38,094 nucleotides of DNA. It comes from an uncultured Clostridium sp. Its GTDB lineage: Bacteria > Bacillota > Clostridia > TANB77 > CAG-508. Position numbers and translations under genes: made by a program. Every line of letters starts with the position of its first letter. Position 1 is the first letter of the stretch. Under the pieces are notes generated by a model. The model had not been told where the DNA came from, did no database searches, and worked only from the letters and a program-made list of their open reading frames with translations. This document shows positions 16,520-25,991 of the stretch, one piece after another. The stretch lies in the NCBI GenBank assembly GCA_948470875.1, contig CAOKQM010000009.1, positions 1-38,094 on the forward strand, written 5' to 3'.

Positions 16520-17902
16520 TTAAAACTTCAATTTTTCCTCGACATATCCAGCCACTTCCCCAATTTTAATGCGAATTTGTTCCATTGTATCACGGTCACG
16601 AACTGTTACACAACCGTCGTTTTGGGTTTCAAAATCGACAGTGACGCAAAATGGCGTTCCGATTTCATCTTCTCTACGATAACGTTTTCCAATAGAACCT
16701 GCTTCGTCATAATCACACATAAAATATTTTGATAATTCTCCATAAATTTTGTCTGCTTTTTCGCTCAGTTTTTTCGACAATGGCAAAATTGCTACTTTAT
16801 AAGGCGCCAAAGCTGGATGCAAATGCAAAACAGTTCTAGTATCGCCATCTAGCATTTCCTGTTCTTCATAGCTATTGCACAAAAATGACAATGCCACTCT
16901 GTCACACCCCAATGATGGCTCAATACAATAAGGAACATATTTTTCATTTGTTTCTACATCCAAATAACTCATATCTTCTTTCGAAAATTCCATATGTTTA
17001 CTTAAATCAAAATTGGTTCTATCCGCAATTCCCCAAAGCTCACCCCAACCAAATGGAAACTTGAATTCAATATCAGTTGTAGCATTACTATAATGTGAAA
17101 GTTCAGCTGTCTCATGGTCACGAAGGCGAATATTTTCTTCGTTCATACCAAGATTTAAAAGCCAATTTTTACAAAATTCCTTCCAATATTTATGCCACTC
17201 CAAATCCGTTCCAGGTTTACAGAAAAATTCTAATTCCATTTGCTCAAATTCACGTGTCCTAAAAGTAAAATTGCCTGGTGTAATTTCATTTCGGAATGAT
17301 TTTCCAATTTGCGCAATTCCTATTGGGAGCTTACGGCGTGATGTTCTAAGTACATTTTTAAAATTGACAAAAATTCCTTGGGCTGTTTCTGGACGCAAAT
17401 AAATCTCAGATTTGGTATCTTCTGTTACACCTTGAAATGTCTTGAACATCAAATTAAATTTTCGAATATCCGTAAAATTGGATTTACCACAATCTGGGCA
17501 TGGAATTTGATTATTTACGATAAATTGGATTAATTCTACATCACTTAAACCATCTGCAATCATATCTTTGCCTTGATTGTGTGCCCATTCTTCGATTAAT
17601 TTGTCAGCTCTGTGTCTGGTTTTACATTCTTTGCAATCGATTAGCGGATCGCTAAATCCTCCAACATGACCAGAAGCAACCCACACTTCAGGATTCATCA
17701 AAATGGCACTATCTAAGCCAACATTGTATTTGGATTCTTGCACAAATTTTTTCAGCCAAGCTTTTTTGATATTATTTTTTAGTTCCACACCCAAAGGTCC
17801 ATAATCCCAAGTGTTTGCCAAACCTCCATAAATTTCTGAGCCAGGATACACATAGCCTCTTGCTTTGCATAAATTTACGATTTTTTCCATGGATTCTACC
17901 AT
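16520..17902 (-). CDS. glyS: Glycyl-tRNA synthetase (dimeric, eukaryote-like type)
   Basis: A 460-residue class II synthetase that charges tRNA-Gly. The opening [25 protein letters not shown] is the family hallmark (shortened: [12 protein letters not shown]). Motif 2 [21 protein letters not shown] (cited as [10 protein letters not shown]) and motif 3 [14 protein letters not shown] are intact. A Cys-x2-Cys pair (DCKECKTRH, and PCPDCGKS) may bind zinc. The C-terminal anticodon-binding domain is present. AAGGAGG lies seven bases before ATG. Expression is controlled by the T-box leader at 17935-18218. cysE follows 42 bp downstream. Confidence 0.98.
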   Translation of the reverse strand: MVESMEKIVNLCKARGYVYPGSEIYGGLANTWDYGPLGVELKNNIKKAWLKKFVQESKYNVGLDSAILMNPEVWVASGHVGGFSDPLIDCKECKTRHRADKLIEEWAHNQGKDMIADGLSDVELIQFIVNNQIPCPDCGKSNFTDIRKFNLMFKTFQGVTEDTKSEIYLRPETAQGIFVNFKNVLRTSRRKLPIGIAQIGKSFRNEITPGNFTFRTREFEQMELEFFCKPGTDLEWHKYWKEFCKNWLLNLGMNEENIRLRDHETAELSHYSNATTDIEFKFPFGWGELWGIADRTNFDLSKHMEFSKEDMSYLDVETNEKYVPYCIEPSLGCDRVALSFLCNSYEEQEMLDGDTRTVLHLHPALAPYKVAILPLSKKLSEKADKIYGELSKYFMCDYDEAGSIGKRYRREDEIGTPFCVTVDFETQNDGCVTVRDRDTMEQIRIKIGEVAGYVEEKLKF

Positions 17903-17934
17903 AAAATACCTCCTTATAAAATTTTCTTCTAAAT

Positions 17935-18218
17935 GATAAAAAACAAAAATCGCCTCTATAATTATTTTTGAGAATAATTATAGGGACGAAAGTATTTTCC
18001 GCGGTTCCACCCTAATTGACATTTCCTAATAAAAATTTTCATTTTTTATTAAATCTCGAGTAAAATTTGCTTTGCAAATTTTTCACAAGCTTAAAACGTC
18101 CGCCTCTTAATTTTTCTTACTCCAAAGCTCCAAAACAAATCTATTATTGCTTAGTTTTCACTATCCTAAACTCACTTTAAATAATGTTTGATTTATTTCC
18201 TCTTTTTCAATGTAAATT
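17935..18218 (-). promoter_or_regulatory. T-box leader of glyS (glycine)
   Basis: The conserved T-box AGGGTGGAACCGCGG is at 17999-18013 on the minus strand. A strong terminator hairpin (about 17953-17984, stem CTATAATTATT/AATAATTATAG) with a T-rich tail follows. Stem I lies upstream; a GGC triplet at 18102-18104, in AAGAGGCGGACG, is the likely glycine specifier. Uncharged tRNA-Gly would stabilise the antiterminator and switch on glyS. Confidence 0.9.
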
Positions 18219-18224
18219 TCATTT

Positions 18225-18253
18225 ATTATATCTTCATTTTAGAAAAAAGTCAA
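18225..18253 (-). promoter_or_regulatory. glyS/T-box promoter
   Basis: TTGACT at 18248-18253, 17-bp spacer, TATAAT at 18225-18230. Transcription should begin near 18218, at the 5' edge of the T-box leader. Confidence 0.75.
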
Positions 18254-18275
18254 TACTCTTTTCCTAAATTTTTAT

Positions 18276-19505
18276 TTAGTTTAGTACTAATACAAATAAA
18301 CGAATTGTGGCTTTTAAGCTCATCAAAGCAATGACTCCAATAGCAATTAAAACCCATATCATGCTAATTTTAAGCAATAATGCTGAAACAGCAAATCCCA
18401 TTAAGGTTTGTCCGATTTTTTTAGCTAATTCAAGATGCGCAAATAAAGTCTGCTGTTCTTCTACTTTAGCTACTTTTAACAACAAATCTTGAATGTAAAT
18501 CTTAAATGGATCTCTGACTGCTAAAATAATGAAAAAGCCAACACTAATTAACCCAAATTTCAAAAAAACATTTGTATTTATGAAATTTCCTATTACAAAA
18601 AGAAAAAAGGAACATACAAAACAGCCACATAAAGCAATATTAATTTTATCTTGCAATTTTTGGTATATTTTATCAAATAATAAATTAGCTACAATTCTTG
18701 TAATACGTGACATGGCAATAATAGCTGAAAAATATACAGCTGTGGTTTGTGCATCAAAATAATCTCCTAACTGATATTGTATCCATAATTTGCTATTTTG
18801 TTGCCCAAGATTAATTGCTGTATAGAAAAAGGCATACGAAATAATGCAAATATATGCAATCATTGAAATTTTCCCAACCTTTGTTTTTTCTAATTCTATT
18901 TCTGGAATTTTGTCATTTTTGGTAACATCTTTCATGCCAAATGCCAAAATACAACAAATAAAACAAATTCCAATATTTAAAACCATTGGTAAATACGCAT
19001 TTATGTTAAATAATGAGCCTGCTCCAAATGAAATAATTGCTGTAATGACCGCATAAGCAATATTGGATTGATTTCGAATTTTTACATATTCCTTTTCTCT
19101 TTTAGCATAAATTAAATTATTTTTCAGCATGATTGCTTCCATATTTTTAAACACAAATGCAATTTCATAAAATATTTTTCCTATAACTAAAAGCCAAAAT
19201 AGACGACAAAAAGTTATCATGGTAGATGAAATTAACAGGCAAATCGCTGCTATTCTTATGGAAACTGTATTACCCACTTTATGAATAATTTTTAAAATGT
19301 AAGGCTGAATTAAGATTCCAATGGCTGCTGAAACGCTTGAATATAACATAATACTAGAAGCGGATAAACCTTTTACAATACTTAAAAATAAGGTATCAAT
19401 AATTGCCATAACAATTAAATCTCCATCCAAAGAAGAAACTAAAATATAGCGCCAGATAAAGCTATTCATCCATTTTTCATTATACTTTTCCTTTGTTTGA
19501 TTCAT
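18276..19505 (-). CDS. MFS-type permease, substrate unknown
   Basis: A 409-residue integral membrane protein with about 12 hydrophobic segments and the overall layout of a major facilitator transporter. Short Lys/Arg-rich loops separate the segments, for example KNNLIYAKREKEYVKIRNQ. I chose ATG 19503-19505, after AAAGGAG and a 5-base spacer, over the in-frame ATG 24 bases upstream. It starts 14 bp after holA and is probably co-transcribed with it, although the two have no obvious shared role. The substrate cannot be inferred. Confidence 0.75.
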   Translation of the reverse strand: MNQTKEKYNEKWMNSFIWRYILVSSLDGDLIVMAIIDTLFLSIVKGLSASSIMLYSSVSAAIGILIQPYILKIIHKVGNTVSIRIAAICLLISSTMITFCRLFWLLVIGKIFYEIAFVFKNMEAIMLKNNLIYAKREKEYVKIRNQSNIAYAVITAIISFGAGSLFNINAYLPMVLNIGICFICCILAFGMKDVTKNDKIPEIELEKTKVGKISMIAYICIISYAFFYTAINLGQQNSKLWIQYQLGDYFDAQTTAVYFSAIIAMSRITRIVANLLFDKIYQKLQDKINIALCGCFVCSFFLFVIGNFINTNVFLKFGLISVGFFIILAVRDPFKIYIQDLLLKVAKVEEQQTLFAHLELAKKIGQTLMGFAVSALLLKISMIWVLIAIGVIALMSLKATIRLFVLVLN

Positions 19506-19519
19506 TTTATACTCCTTTT

Positions 19520-20539
19520 TTATGAACAATAACTACATAAAATACTTTTTAATCCAATTTCTATTTCAATAAAACCATTTTTGGATTGCTCATCTATTTT
19601 TACTAACTCTTGCAAAATTTGTTTTAAATCCCTTTCCGAAAAATAGGAAGCTTGTTTTTTATATTTATTGACTAAAAAAACTTGATTTGGCTTTAAAGCC
19701 AACGCTGTTACAACATCTTGATTTAAAGTTAATGCAATTTTACATAAATACAATTTTTTAAAATGATGATACAAAGTAATCAAAATTTTTTGTAATGGCT
19801 CTTTTTGATACATCAAATTATCTAGCACTTCCAAGGCTTGCGCAATGTTTTTGTTTCCTAAATGATCGGTTAATTCAAAAATGACACTTTCGATTTGTTT
19901 AATGGCTAATTTATCCACAGCTTCTGTTGTAATTTTTCCACCTTTTCCAGCATATTCAATCAATTTTCTAATTTCATTCATCAACACTTGCAAATTTGTT
20001 CCTGAAGTTTCTAGTAAATTATGTAAAACAGATTCTTCACAAGTCACTTCATATAAAGAACAAATATTTTTTAACTTAGCAATCAATTGTGGCGTCTTTA
20101 GTTCATCGATTTTGCAAACAATCCCATTTTTATGAATTACATCATATACAATATTTTTATCAACTGCCTCTTCTAAAAATACTAAAGTTGCCATTTCTTG
20201 CACACTTTCAAAATTTTTTTCCAAATAATGAGCTACTTCTTTTTGAAAATCAGTTGGTTCTTTTTTTCTTCCGTCTTTTTGAAATAGGCTCGTATTCTTT
20301 ATCAAAATCAATTTTCTTTCATACCCAAAAGCAGGAACTTCCATATTATAAATCAAGTCTTTTGCATTGGTTTCATCGATTATCACATAATTAATTCCTT
20401 GAACTAATTCGCCAAATTTTTTTTTGATTTTTTTTAAAATCGTATCCATCAAATATTTTTCATTTCCATACAAAAGATAGATTGATTTTAGTTCTTGACT
20501 GCTTAGCTCTTTTTCTAAAATTTCATATTTTATCTCCAT
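19520..20539 (-). CDS. holA: DNA polymerase III delta subunit
   Basis: A 339-residue clamp-loader subunit that opens the beta clamp. The opening SIYLLYGNEKYLMDTILKKI and the block VPAFGYERKLILIKNTSLF are typical, as is LLETSGTNLQVLMNEIRKL, followed by VIFELTDHLGNKNIAQALEVL (given in part: FELTDHLGNKN). The length and domain order (degenerate AAA+ core, then C-terminal collar) are normal. Confidence 0.95.
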   Translation of the reverse strand: MEIKYEILEKELSSQELKSIYLLYGNEKYLMDTILKKIKKKFGELVQGINYVIIDETNAKDLIYNMEVPAFGYERKLILIKNTSLFQKDGRKKEPTDFQKEVAHYLEKNFESVQEMATLVFLEEAVDKNIVYDVIHKNGIVCKIDELKTPQLIAKLKNICSLYEVTCEESVLHNLLETSGTNLQVLMNEIRKLIEYAGKGGKITTEAVDKLAIKQIESVIFELTDHLGNKNIAQALEVLDNLMYQKEPLQKILITLYHHFKKLYLCKIALTLNQDVVTALALKPNQVFLVNKYKKQASYFSERDLKQILQELVKIDEQSKNGFIEIEIGLKSILCSYCS

Positions 20540-20612
20540 CGCTTACCTCGATTTTTTATTATATCAAAGATATATTTTAAGTACAAGAATTTTTTACTAA
20601 AAAATGAAATTT

Positions 20613-20642
20613 TGTATATTTTTATAAGTTTTACAAATACTA
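20613..20642 (+). promoter_or_regulatory. Sigma-G-like forespore promoter of the ger operon
   Basis: TGTATA at 20613-20618, 17-bp spacer, AATACTA at 20636-20642, with the same CAAATACTA block as at gerW. It lies 27 bp before the gerKA start codon. Confidence 0.65.
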
Positions 20643-20669
20643 CTTAAAAATATATTTTATGGAGTAAAC

Positions 20670-22343
20670 ATGAATATTAAGAATTTTTTTAATCATATTT
20701 TTCAATATCAAGCAGAAGAAAACTATGAATTTATTTTGCCAAATTCGGCAAACAATTTGCCTGAAGAAGCGATAGAAACTGCAAAACAGAAACTTTTTCC
20801 ATCGCTTTTGGTAAATATTGAATATTTAAAAACAAAATATAATCTTTTAATAAATAGTGATGTAAAAATTCGTAAATTTCTTTTGCCAATACAAAACAAA
20901 AAAATACCAGCTGCTCTTTTGTATATCGATGGAATGGTGGATGAAACAACCATTACCAATTCTGTACTACAACCTTTACTTTTAAAAAATTCCATTACTA
21001 TGCAAGAACAGCAAAATTTGGCAGGTAGAATTTCTGTCAAAAACCCAAAATCACCAAAAATCAATTTAGAAAGTTTTATCTATAATGGATTGATTCCTCA
21101 CAACAGTATTTCAAAAGAAAGCAATTTTGAAGATATCATTCCTAAAGTAAATGGCGGATTTTGTGCACTTTTTGTGGATACCATTGAAACTGCTTTTTGT
21201 ATTGAAACCAAAGGTTTTAAAGGAAGAAGTGTTTCTGAACCTATTACAGAAAATGTTGTCCGTGGTCCACAAGAAGCTTTTGTCGAAAGCCTTCGAACCA
21301 ATACTTCTTTATTAAGAAAAATTATCAATAATGAAAAATTAATTATTGAAGAAGTTGAAGTTGGCAAAATAAGCAAAACAAAAGTTGCAATTTGCTATTT
21401 AGACAATATTGCAAATGACGATTTAGTTGCAGAAGCAAAATATCGAGTTAATAACTTAAATGTCGATTATCTACTTTCTTCTGGTCAATTAGACCAATTG
21501 ATTAAAGATAATCCTAGCAATTCTTTTCCACAATGTATTGCAACAGAAAGACCTGACCGTGTTAGCACCTATTTGCTTAATGGACGTATTGCTATTATTG
21601 TAAACGGAACTCCTTTTGTATTAGTTGTTCCAGCCATTTTTATTGACTTTTTATCTTCTGGTGAAGACCGAAATTTGAATTATCATTTTTCAAATTTCTT
21701 AAAATTCATCCGTAGTATTGCGTTATTTTTTGCTATGTTTTTACCAGGACTTTATGTTGCTATTACCAATTATCATCAAGAATTAATTCCTTCCGAACTG
21801 CTGTTTGCGATTGCCAACGCACGTGAGGCAATTCCATTTCCAGTTATTTTTGAAATTATTATTATGGAAATATCGTTTGAATTAATTCGTGAAGCCGGAA
21901 TTCGTGTCTCCTCTTCCTTTAGTACAACCATTGGTATTATTGGTGCATTAATTTTAGGAGAAGCCGCTGTTTCAGCAAGCATTGTTAGCCCAATTTTAAT
22001 TATTGTCGTTGCATTTACTGGAATTTGTGGTTTTGCCATTCCTGATTTTTCTTTTACGACATCCATTCGAATTTATCGATTTGTTTATATTATTTTAGGA
22101 TTTTTGGCAGGATTTTTAGGAATCGCTTTTGGATTTTTCATACATTTTATCATTTTAACCAGTTTAAGTTCCTTTGGAGTTCCTTATTTTGCGCCATACA
22201 TTCCTTTTGAAAACTTAAATGACAACAATGGTTATATTGTAAAACCAGTTTGGAAGCGCGAAAGACGTAGCGAATTTTTAAATACAAAACGCCCAAAAGC
22301 AGCTAATAAAATTAGCATGGATTGGAGGAAACATGTCAAATAA
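20670..22343 (+). CDS. gerKA: Spore germination receptor subunit A
   Basis: A 557-residue GerA-family receptor subunit of the spore inner membrane. The soluble N-terminal domain (about 1-300) contains VNGGFCALFVDTIETAFCIE and the hallmark EPITENVVRGPQEAFVESLR (20 residues), followed by RTNTSLLRK. The C-terminal part has about five membrane segments, including FLPGLYVAITNYHQELIP. GGAG precedes the ATG. It overlaps gerKB by 11 bp. The subunits together sense nutrient germinants. The gerK name is by family only; the germinant is unknown. Confidence 0.95.
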   Translation: MNIKNFFNHIFQYQAEENYEFILPNSANNLPEEAIETAKQKLFPSLLVNIEYLKTKYNLLINSDVKIRKFLLPIQNKKIPAALLYIDGMVDETTITNSVLQPLLLKNSITMQEQQNLAGRISVKNPKSPKINLESFIYNGLIPHNSISKESNFEDIIPKVNGGFCALFVDTIETAFCIETKGFKGRSVSEPITENVVRGPQEAFVESLRTNTSLLRKIINNEKLIIEEVEVGKISKTKVAICYLDNIANDDLVAEAKYRVNNLNVDYLLSSGQLDQLIKDNPSNSFPQCIATERPDRVSTYLLNGRIAIIVNGTPFVLVVPAIFIDFLSSGEDRNLNYHFSNFLKFIRSIALFFAMFLPGLYVAITNYHQELIPSELLFAIANAREAIPFPVIFEIIIMEISFELIREAGIRVSSSFSTTIGIIGALILGEAAVSASIVSPILIIVVAFTGICGFAIPDFSFTTSIRIYRFVYIILGFLAGFLGIAFGFFIHFIILTSLSSFGVPYFAPYIPFENLNDNNGYIVKPVWKRERRSEFLNTKRPKAANKISMDWRKHVK

Positions 22344-23439
22344 TTATAAATTAAAAAAATATGAAGCCATTTGCCTTATTTTAATTATTATGGTGAACAA
22401 ATTAATTTTAAATGTGCCTTATTATATTATCAATTTAGTTGGAACTGGTGCTATCATCAATCTGATTTACATTGGAATAATCGGCCTAATTTTTGTGTTA
22501 TGCATTAATTATTTATTTCAGAAATTTCCAAATTCCGATATTATTGACATTTCTGAATTTTTAGGTGGCAAATTTTTAAAAATTGTAATGGGAATCATTT
22601 TTATTGGTGTTTTCTTTGCTGTTTCATATATTACGTTAACTGGTTTTGCCAATATGATAAAAACCATTTATTTTGTCAGCAGCCCATTAATTTTTGTGTT
22701 ATTATTTTTTATGATTGGTATTATTGTAGCAAACTTTATTGGTTTAAAATCCATTGTGCGCACCACTTGTTTTGTTGTACCATTTACATTAATAAGCATT
22801 ATTTTAGCCTTATTTGCCGTTTACCAGGATTTTTCATTTGACAAGTTTTCACCTTTTTTTGGATACAACATGCAAACCACTTTTTTAAATGGATTACTCA
22901 ACATTTTTTCACTTTACATTATCACGTATTACTACTTTTTAATGCCACTTTTAAAAGATAGCTTTTCCTTTAAAAAAGTAACCACTATCTCCTATATCAT
23001 CTCTTGGCTTTTACTATTTGTAACTGTGATATCCATTCTTACTATTTTTCCTATCACAAACGACACAGAACCACTTAACTCACTTTATTTGTTATCACGA
23101 AAAATCGAATTAGGAGATTTCTTACAAAGACTAGATGCTGCTTTTGTATTATTATGGCTTATTTCCATTTTTTGCTATTTAAGTGTCAGCATTTTTATGA
23201 TGAATCGAATCATCAAAAAATTAACAAACATTTCAGACGAAAAAATCATTTCTTTATCTACAACTAGTATTCTTTTCGGGTTATGTTTGCTCCCTTTTAA
23301 TATTGCCATCAGTCGTTTCATGGAAAACACAGTTTATCGCTATATGATTATTGTCCTAACATTTATTGTTTGTTTTATCATTCTTGTTTTGGCTAATTTA
23401 AAATTTAAATTTAAGAAAGGAAGCTCTCAAAAACGATGA
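22333..23439 (+). CDS. gerKB: Spore germination receptor subunit B (permease-like)
   Basis: A 368-residue polytopic membrane protein of the GerAB spore permease family (APC superfamily), with about ten hydrophobic segments. It lies in the fixed A-B-C order: its start overlaps the end of gerKA by 11 bp, and its end overlaps gerKC by 4 bp, so translation is coupled. GGAGG lies just before its ATG. This subunit probably binds the germinant. Confidence 0.93.
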   Translation: MSNNYKLKKYEAICLILIIMVNKLILNVPYYIINLVGTGAIINLIYIGIIGLIFVLCINYLFQKFPNSDIIDISEFLGGKFLKIVMGIIFIGVFFAVSYITLTGFANMIKTIYFVSSPLIFVLLFFMIGIIVANFIGLKSIVRTTCFVVPFTLISIILALFAVYQDFSFDKFSPFFGYNMQTTFLNGLLNIFSLYIITYYYFLMPLLKDSFSFKKVTTISYIISWLLLFVTVISILTIFPITNDTEPLNSLYLLSRKIELGDFLQRLDAAFVLLWLISIFCYLSVSIFMMNRIIKKLTNISDEKIISLSTTSILFGLCLLPFNIAISRFMENTVYRYMIIVLTFIVCFIILVLANLKFKFKKGSSQKR

Positions 23440-24572
23440 TTAAAAAATATATTGCTTTTGCTCTCATTTTACTAAGTTTACTTTTTACATTAACAGGTTG
23501 TTATGATTCAAATGGAATTGAAAATTTTTATTACATTGTTGCTATTGGAATTGATAAAGGCGAAAATGACTTAATCCGTTTAAGTGTGCAAAATGCCAAA
23601 TCCTCTACTTCATCAGATTCCTCTACTTCGCAATCTAGTGATTATAAAATTTATACCGTTGAGTGCGAATCCATTGAATCTGGAATTAATATTTTAAACA
23701 ATTATTTGAATAAAAAAATCAATTTATCCCATTGTTCGGCTATTGTATTTTCAGAAGAAATCGCCAAACAAGGTGTTAAAAACTATATTAGTATTTTGGG
23801 AAATGATACAGAAATCAGACCAAGTTGCAATTTGATGGTCAGTTCAAAATGTGCTTGTGATGTTTTAGAAAAAGTTACGAATTCAGGAGAAGGATTTTCT
23901 TCTCGTTTATATGAATACATTCTAAATTCTGTAGATTATACTGGCTACACTATTAATTCAACATTTAACAGCTTTTTCTCTACCCTTAATAATGAACAAG
24001 CACAACCACTTGCTATTTATGCAGTAGTAGAAGAAGATACTGTCCAAAATACTGGAGCTGCTGTTTTTAAAGATGATATTATGGTTGGTACAATTTCTCC
24101 ACCACAAACAATTGCTCATTCCATCATCAAAAATGAATTAGACTCCTGTATGATTAGCATAGAAAGTCCTTTTAACAAACATGATGTAATTGATTTAAAC
24201 TTAAAGAAAACAACAAAACCTGAAATTGATATACAATTAATTAACCATACGCCTTACATCACAATTGATTTTTCAATTGAAGGCAGCATTAATAGTTCAG
24301 GAGAAAACTTTGATTATACCCTTGTAGACAATATCAGAAAAATTGAATTAGCAGCTAACGAATATTTAGAAAGCCTATTAGAAGAATATTTATATACCAT
24401 TTCCAAAGAATTTAATTCCGATATCATCGGTTTTGGTGGTATGCTAGCTTCCCATTTTTTAACAGCGGATGAATACAATCAAGTCCACTGGCGTGAAATT
24501 TTTAGAGACTCTTATTTTGAAATTCATGCCAATACTTCTATTACCTCTAGTCATTTATTTAACAAAGAATAA
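23436..24572 (+). CDS. gerKC: Spore germination receptor subunit C (lipoprotein)
   Basis: A 378-residue GerAC-type lipoprotein. The signal peptide ends in the lipobox LTGC (Cys near residue 22), followed by YDSNGIENFYYIVAIGIDKG, the conserved start of the family domain. The length is normal. It is third in the operon, overlapping gerKB in an ATGA-type junction. It is anchored on the outer face of the spore inner membrane. Confidence 0.94.
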   Translation: MIKKYIAFALILLSLLFTLTGCYDSNGIENFYYIVAIGIDKGENDLIRLSVQNAKSSTSSDSSTSQSSDYKIYTVECESIESGINILNNYLNKKINLSHCSAIVFSEEIAKQGVKNYISILGNDTEIRPSCNLMVSSKCACDVLEKVTNSGEGFSSRLYEYILNSVDYTGYTINSTFNSFFSTLNNEQAQPLAIYAVVEEDTVQNTGAAVFKDDIMVGTISPPQTIAHSIIKNELDSCMISIESPFNKHDVIDLNLKKTTKPEIDIQLINHTPYITIDFSIEGSINSSGENFDYTLVDNIRKIELAANEYLESLLEEYLYTISKEFNSDIIGFGGMLASHFLTADEYNQVHWREIFRDSYFEIHANTSITSSHLFNKE

Positions 24573-24587
24573 AGAAAGGAGCAAACA

Positions 24588-24762
24588 ATGCCATATTTAG
24601 CTTTAATTTTATTAGTTTGGTGTTTTTTAAAAACATTTTATTATGGAATTTATGAAGTCAAACAAAAACAAAATAAGCCTGGAGGAATTGCTATTTGTTT
24701 GCTCGCAATCCTTCGGACTTATCTTCCCTGCTACTATCATTTTTATATTTTATATTGTTTAA
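24588..24762 (+). CDS. Small two-helix membrane protein in the ger operon, +1 frameshift at a CGG codon
   Basis: Fourth gene of the germination operon, 15 bp after gerKC, with AAAGGAG as ribosome site. Zero frame gives 67 residues whose second half (RTYLPCYYHF onward) is not membrane-like. Skipping the C of the in-frame CGG (24714-24716) gives 57 residues: MPYLALILLVWCFLKTFYYG first, then a charged loop (YEVKQKQNKPGG), then a second hydrophobic helix AICLLAIL-GLIFPATIIF ending at TAA 24760-24762. The shifted form is a neat hairpin of two membrane helices. It may be a small receptor accessory subunit, comparable in position to GerD-type small proteins of other ger operons. Confidence 0.7.
24714..24716 (+). 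other. CGG +1 frameshift site in the small ger-operon gene
   Basis: Zero frame reads ATC CTT CGG ACT. Skipping C gives ATC CTT GGA CTT (Ile-Leu-Gly-Leu), restoring a continuous membrane helix. CTT CGG A resembles the yeast Ty1 +1 site CUU AGG C. Confidence 0.7.
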
Positions 24763-24773
24763 AAAGACTAGAA

Positions 24774-24832
24774 CCAAGCGGACTTTCTTAAATATCCTAG
24801 CCTCTAAATTAATTGCAAAGTCCGCCTATTGG
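24774..24832. repeat. Inverted repeat after the ger operon
   Basis: GCGGACTTT (24778-24786) is inverted as AAAGTCCGC (24817-24825), with flanking ACCAA/TTGGT adding to the stem and about 30 nt between the arms. No T run follows, so it is not a standard terminator. It lies between the convergent ger operon and thyX. Confidence 0.5.
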
Positions 24833-24894
24833 TTCACCATCAAATTTTACACAATAAAATTTATGTATATTTACAAACAATCATTTTTCAAAAA

Positions 24895-25560
24895 TTACTT
24901 TACTATTTTTATTTCAGCATATTTTTTAGGATCAAAATTTTCATTATATTCTACTTCATCAAATAAAGCTGGCATTTGCTTTTTAAAATACAACAGTAAT
25001 GGAATCATAAATTGTTGAATGGATGGATGAGCATGCTTGTCTGCTCGTAAAGCAAAAATGTGTCTCCATTCTCTGATATTAGCTGTCATTGTCAATTCAG
25101 CAGCTGTACTATGTGGCAACAATAAGCGCAATTGATCTGGTGTTGCACCTTGAGATGCCATTTTGTTATAGGTATTTTCAATATTTTGCATGCAATCTTT
25201 CCAAGCTTTATAAATTTGTTCATCTTCTATATTGCAAGGCTCAATAAAGGAAATTTGATTTCCAAATTTGTCTTTACTATAATTGCAATAACGTGTGCTT
25301 TCAATTGAAAATGAAGCAATTCTATGACGCGTAATATCTTTATATGCTCCTACATCACAACAAATGCGAATTGTCACTTTTTCGTGTTCTAATACAGATT
25401 CATGCCCACGATTAATACAATTTCTCAAAAAATGATCATAACTATCCTCTTTGATATTTGCTTCTGTACGATAACAATGTTTGGCTGCTTTTTCTAAGTT
25501 TTTCATAATTTTTATTCCATCTATTTCTAGAAGTTCTACCCATGGTTTTACAATTTTCAT
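24895..25560 (-). CDS. thyX: Flavin-dependent thymidylate synthase
   Basis: A 221-residue FAD-dependent enzyme that makes dTMP from dUMP with methylenetetrahydrofolate. The ThyX motif is present as RHRIASFSIESTRY (RHRx7S pattern). SVLEHEKVTIRI and ANIREWRHIFALR, which hold further substrate-binding residues, also fit. A GAGGAAT ribosome site precedes ATG. It is transcribed alone, convergent with the ger operon. Confidence 0.95.
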   Translation of the reverse strand: MKIVKPWVELLEIDGIKIMKNLEKAAKHCYRTEANIKEDSYDHFLRNCINRGHESVLEHEKVTIRICCDVGAYKDITRHRIASFSIESTRYCNYSKDKFGNQISFIEPCNIEDEQIYKAWKDCMQNIENTYNKMASQGATPDQLRLLLPHSTAAELTMTANIREWRHIFALRADKHAHPSIQQFMIPLLLYFKKQMPALFDEVEYNENFDPKKYAEIKIVK

Positions 25561-25631
25561 TTTTATTCCTCCGTTATTTTTATTATTTATTTTATATCAT
25601 ATCTATCTCAATTTTTCAAGAACAAGTATAT

Positions 25632-25660
25632 AAAAAAATTAAGACCACTGGTCTTAATTT
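25632..25660 (-). terminator. rpmF terminator
   Basis: AATTAAGA/TCTTAATT stem with a 7-nt loop and seven Ts on the minus strand, directly after the rpmF stop codon. Confidence 0.8.
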
Positions 25661-25661
25661 T

Positions 25662-25853
25662 CTAATCTTCATTGCTAGCTTTTTTTACTAACACTTCTTT
25701 CCCATCATAATATCCACAATTAGAACATACAGTATGTGGTAATACTGGTTCATGACAATGTGAACATGTTGCAGTTACTTTTTCTTCTAATTTCCATGTT
25801 GCTCTACGTGTATGTGTTCTTCTTTTTGACCATCTTCTTTTTGGTTGTGCCAT
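25662..25853 (-). CDS. rpmF: 50S ribosomal protein L32 (zinc-ribbon form)
   Basis: A 63-residue ribosomal protein. The basic start AQPKRRWSKRRTHTRRATWK is typical. Four cysteines (TCSHC and VCSNCGYYDG) form the zinc-binding version. GGAGGG precedes the ATG. It has its own promoter (25926-25954) and terminator. Confidence 0.97.
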   Translation of the reverse strand: MAQPKRRWSKRRTHTRRATWKLEEKVTATCSHCHEPVLPHTVCSNCGYYDGKEVLVKKASNED

Positions 25854-25925
25854 TTTTATCCCTCCTTATTATTTTAAAGTATTTCATCTATACTTAAATA
25901 TTATTTTTACAAAATTCACCTAATT

Positions 25926-25954
25926 AGTATATAACTAAATTACAAGTTTGTCAA
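25926..25954 (-). promoter_or_regulatory. rpmF promoter
   Basis: TTGACA at 25949-25954, 17-bp spacer, TATACT at 25926-25931. Confidence 0.75.
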
Positions 25955-25991
25955 GAGCTATTTTTCAAACTATCCTAGAATCATAATTTTT

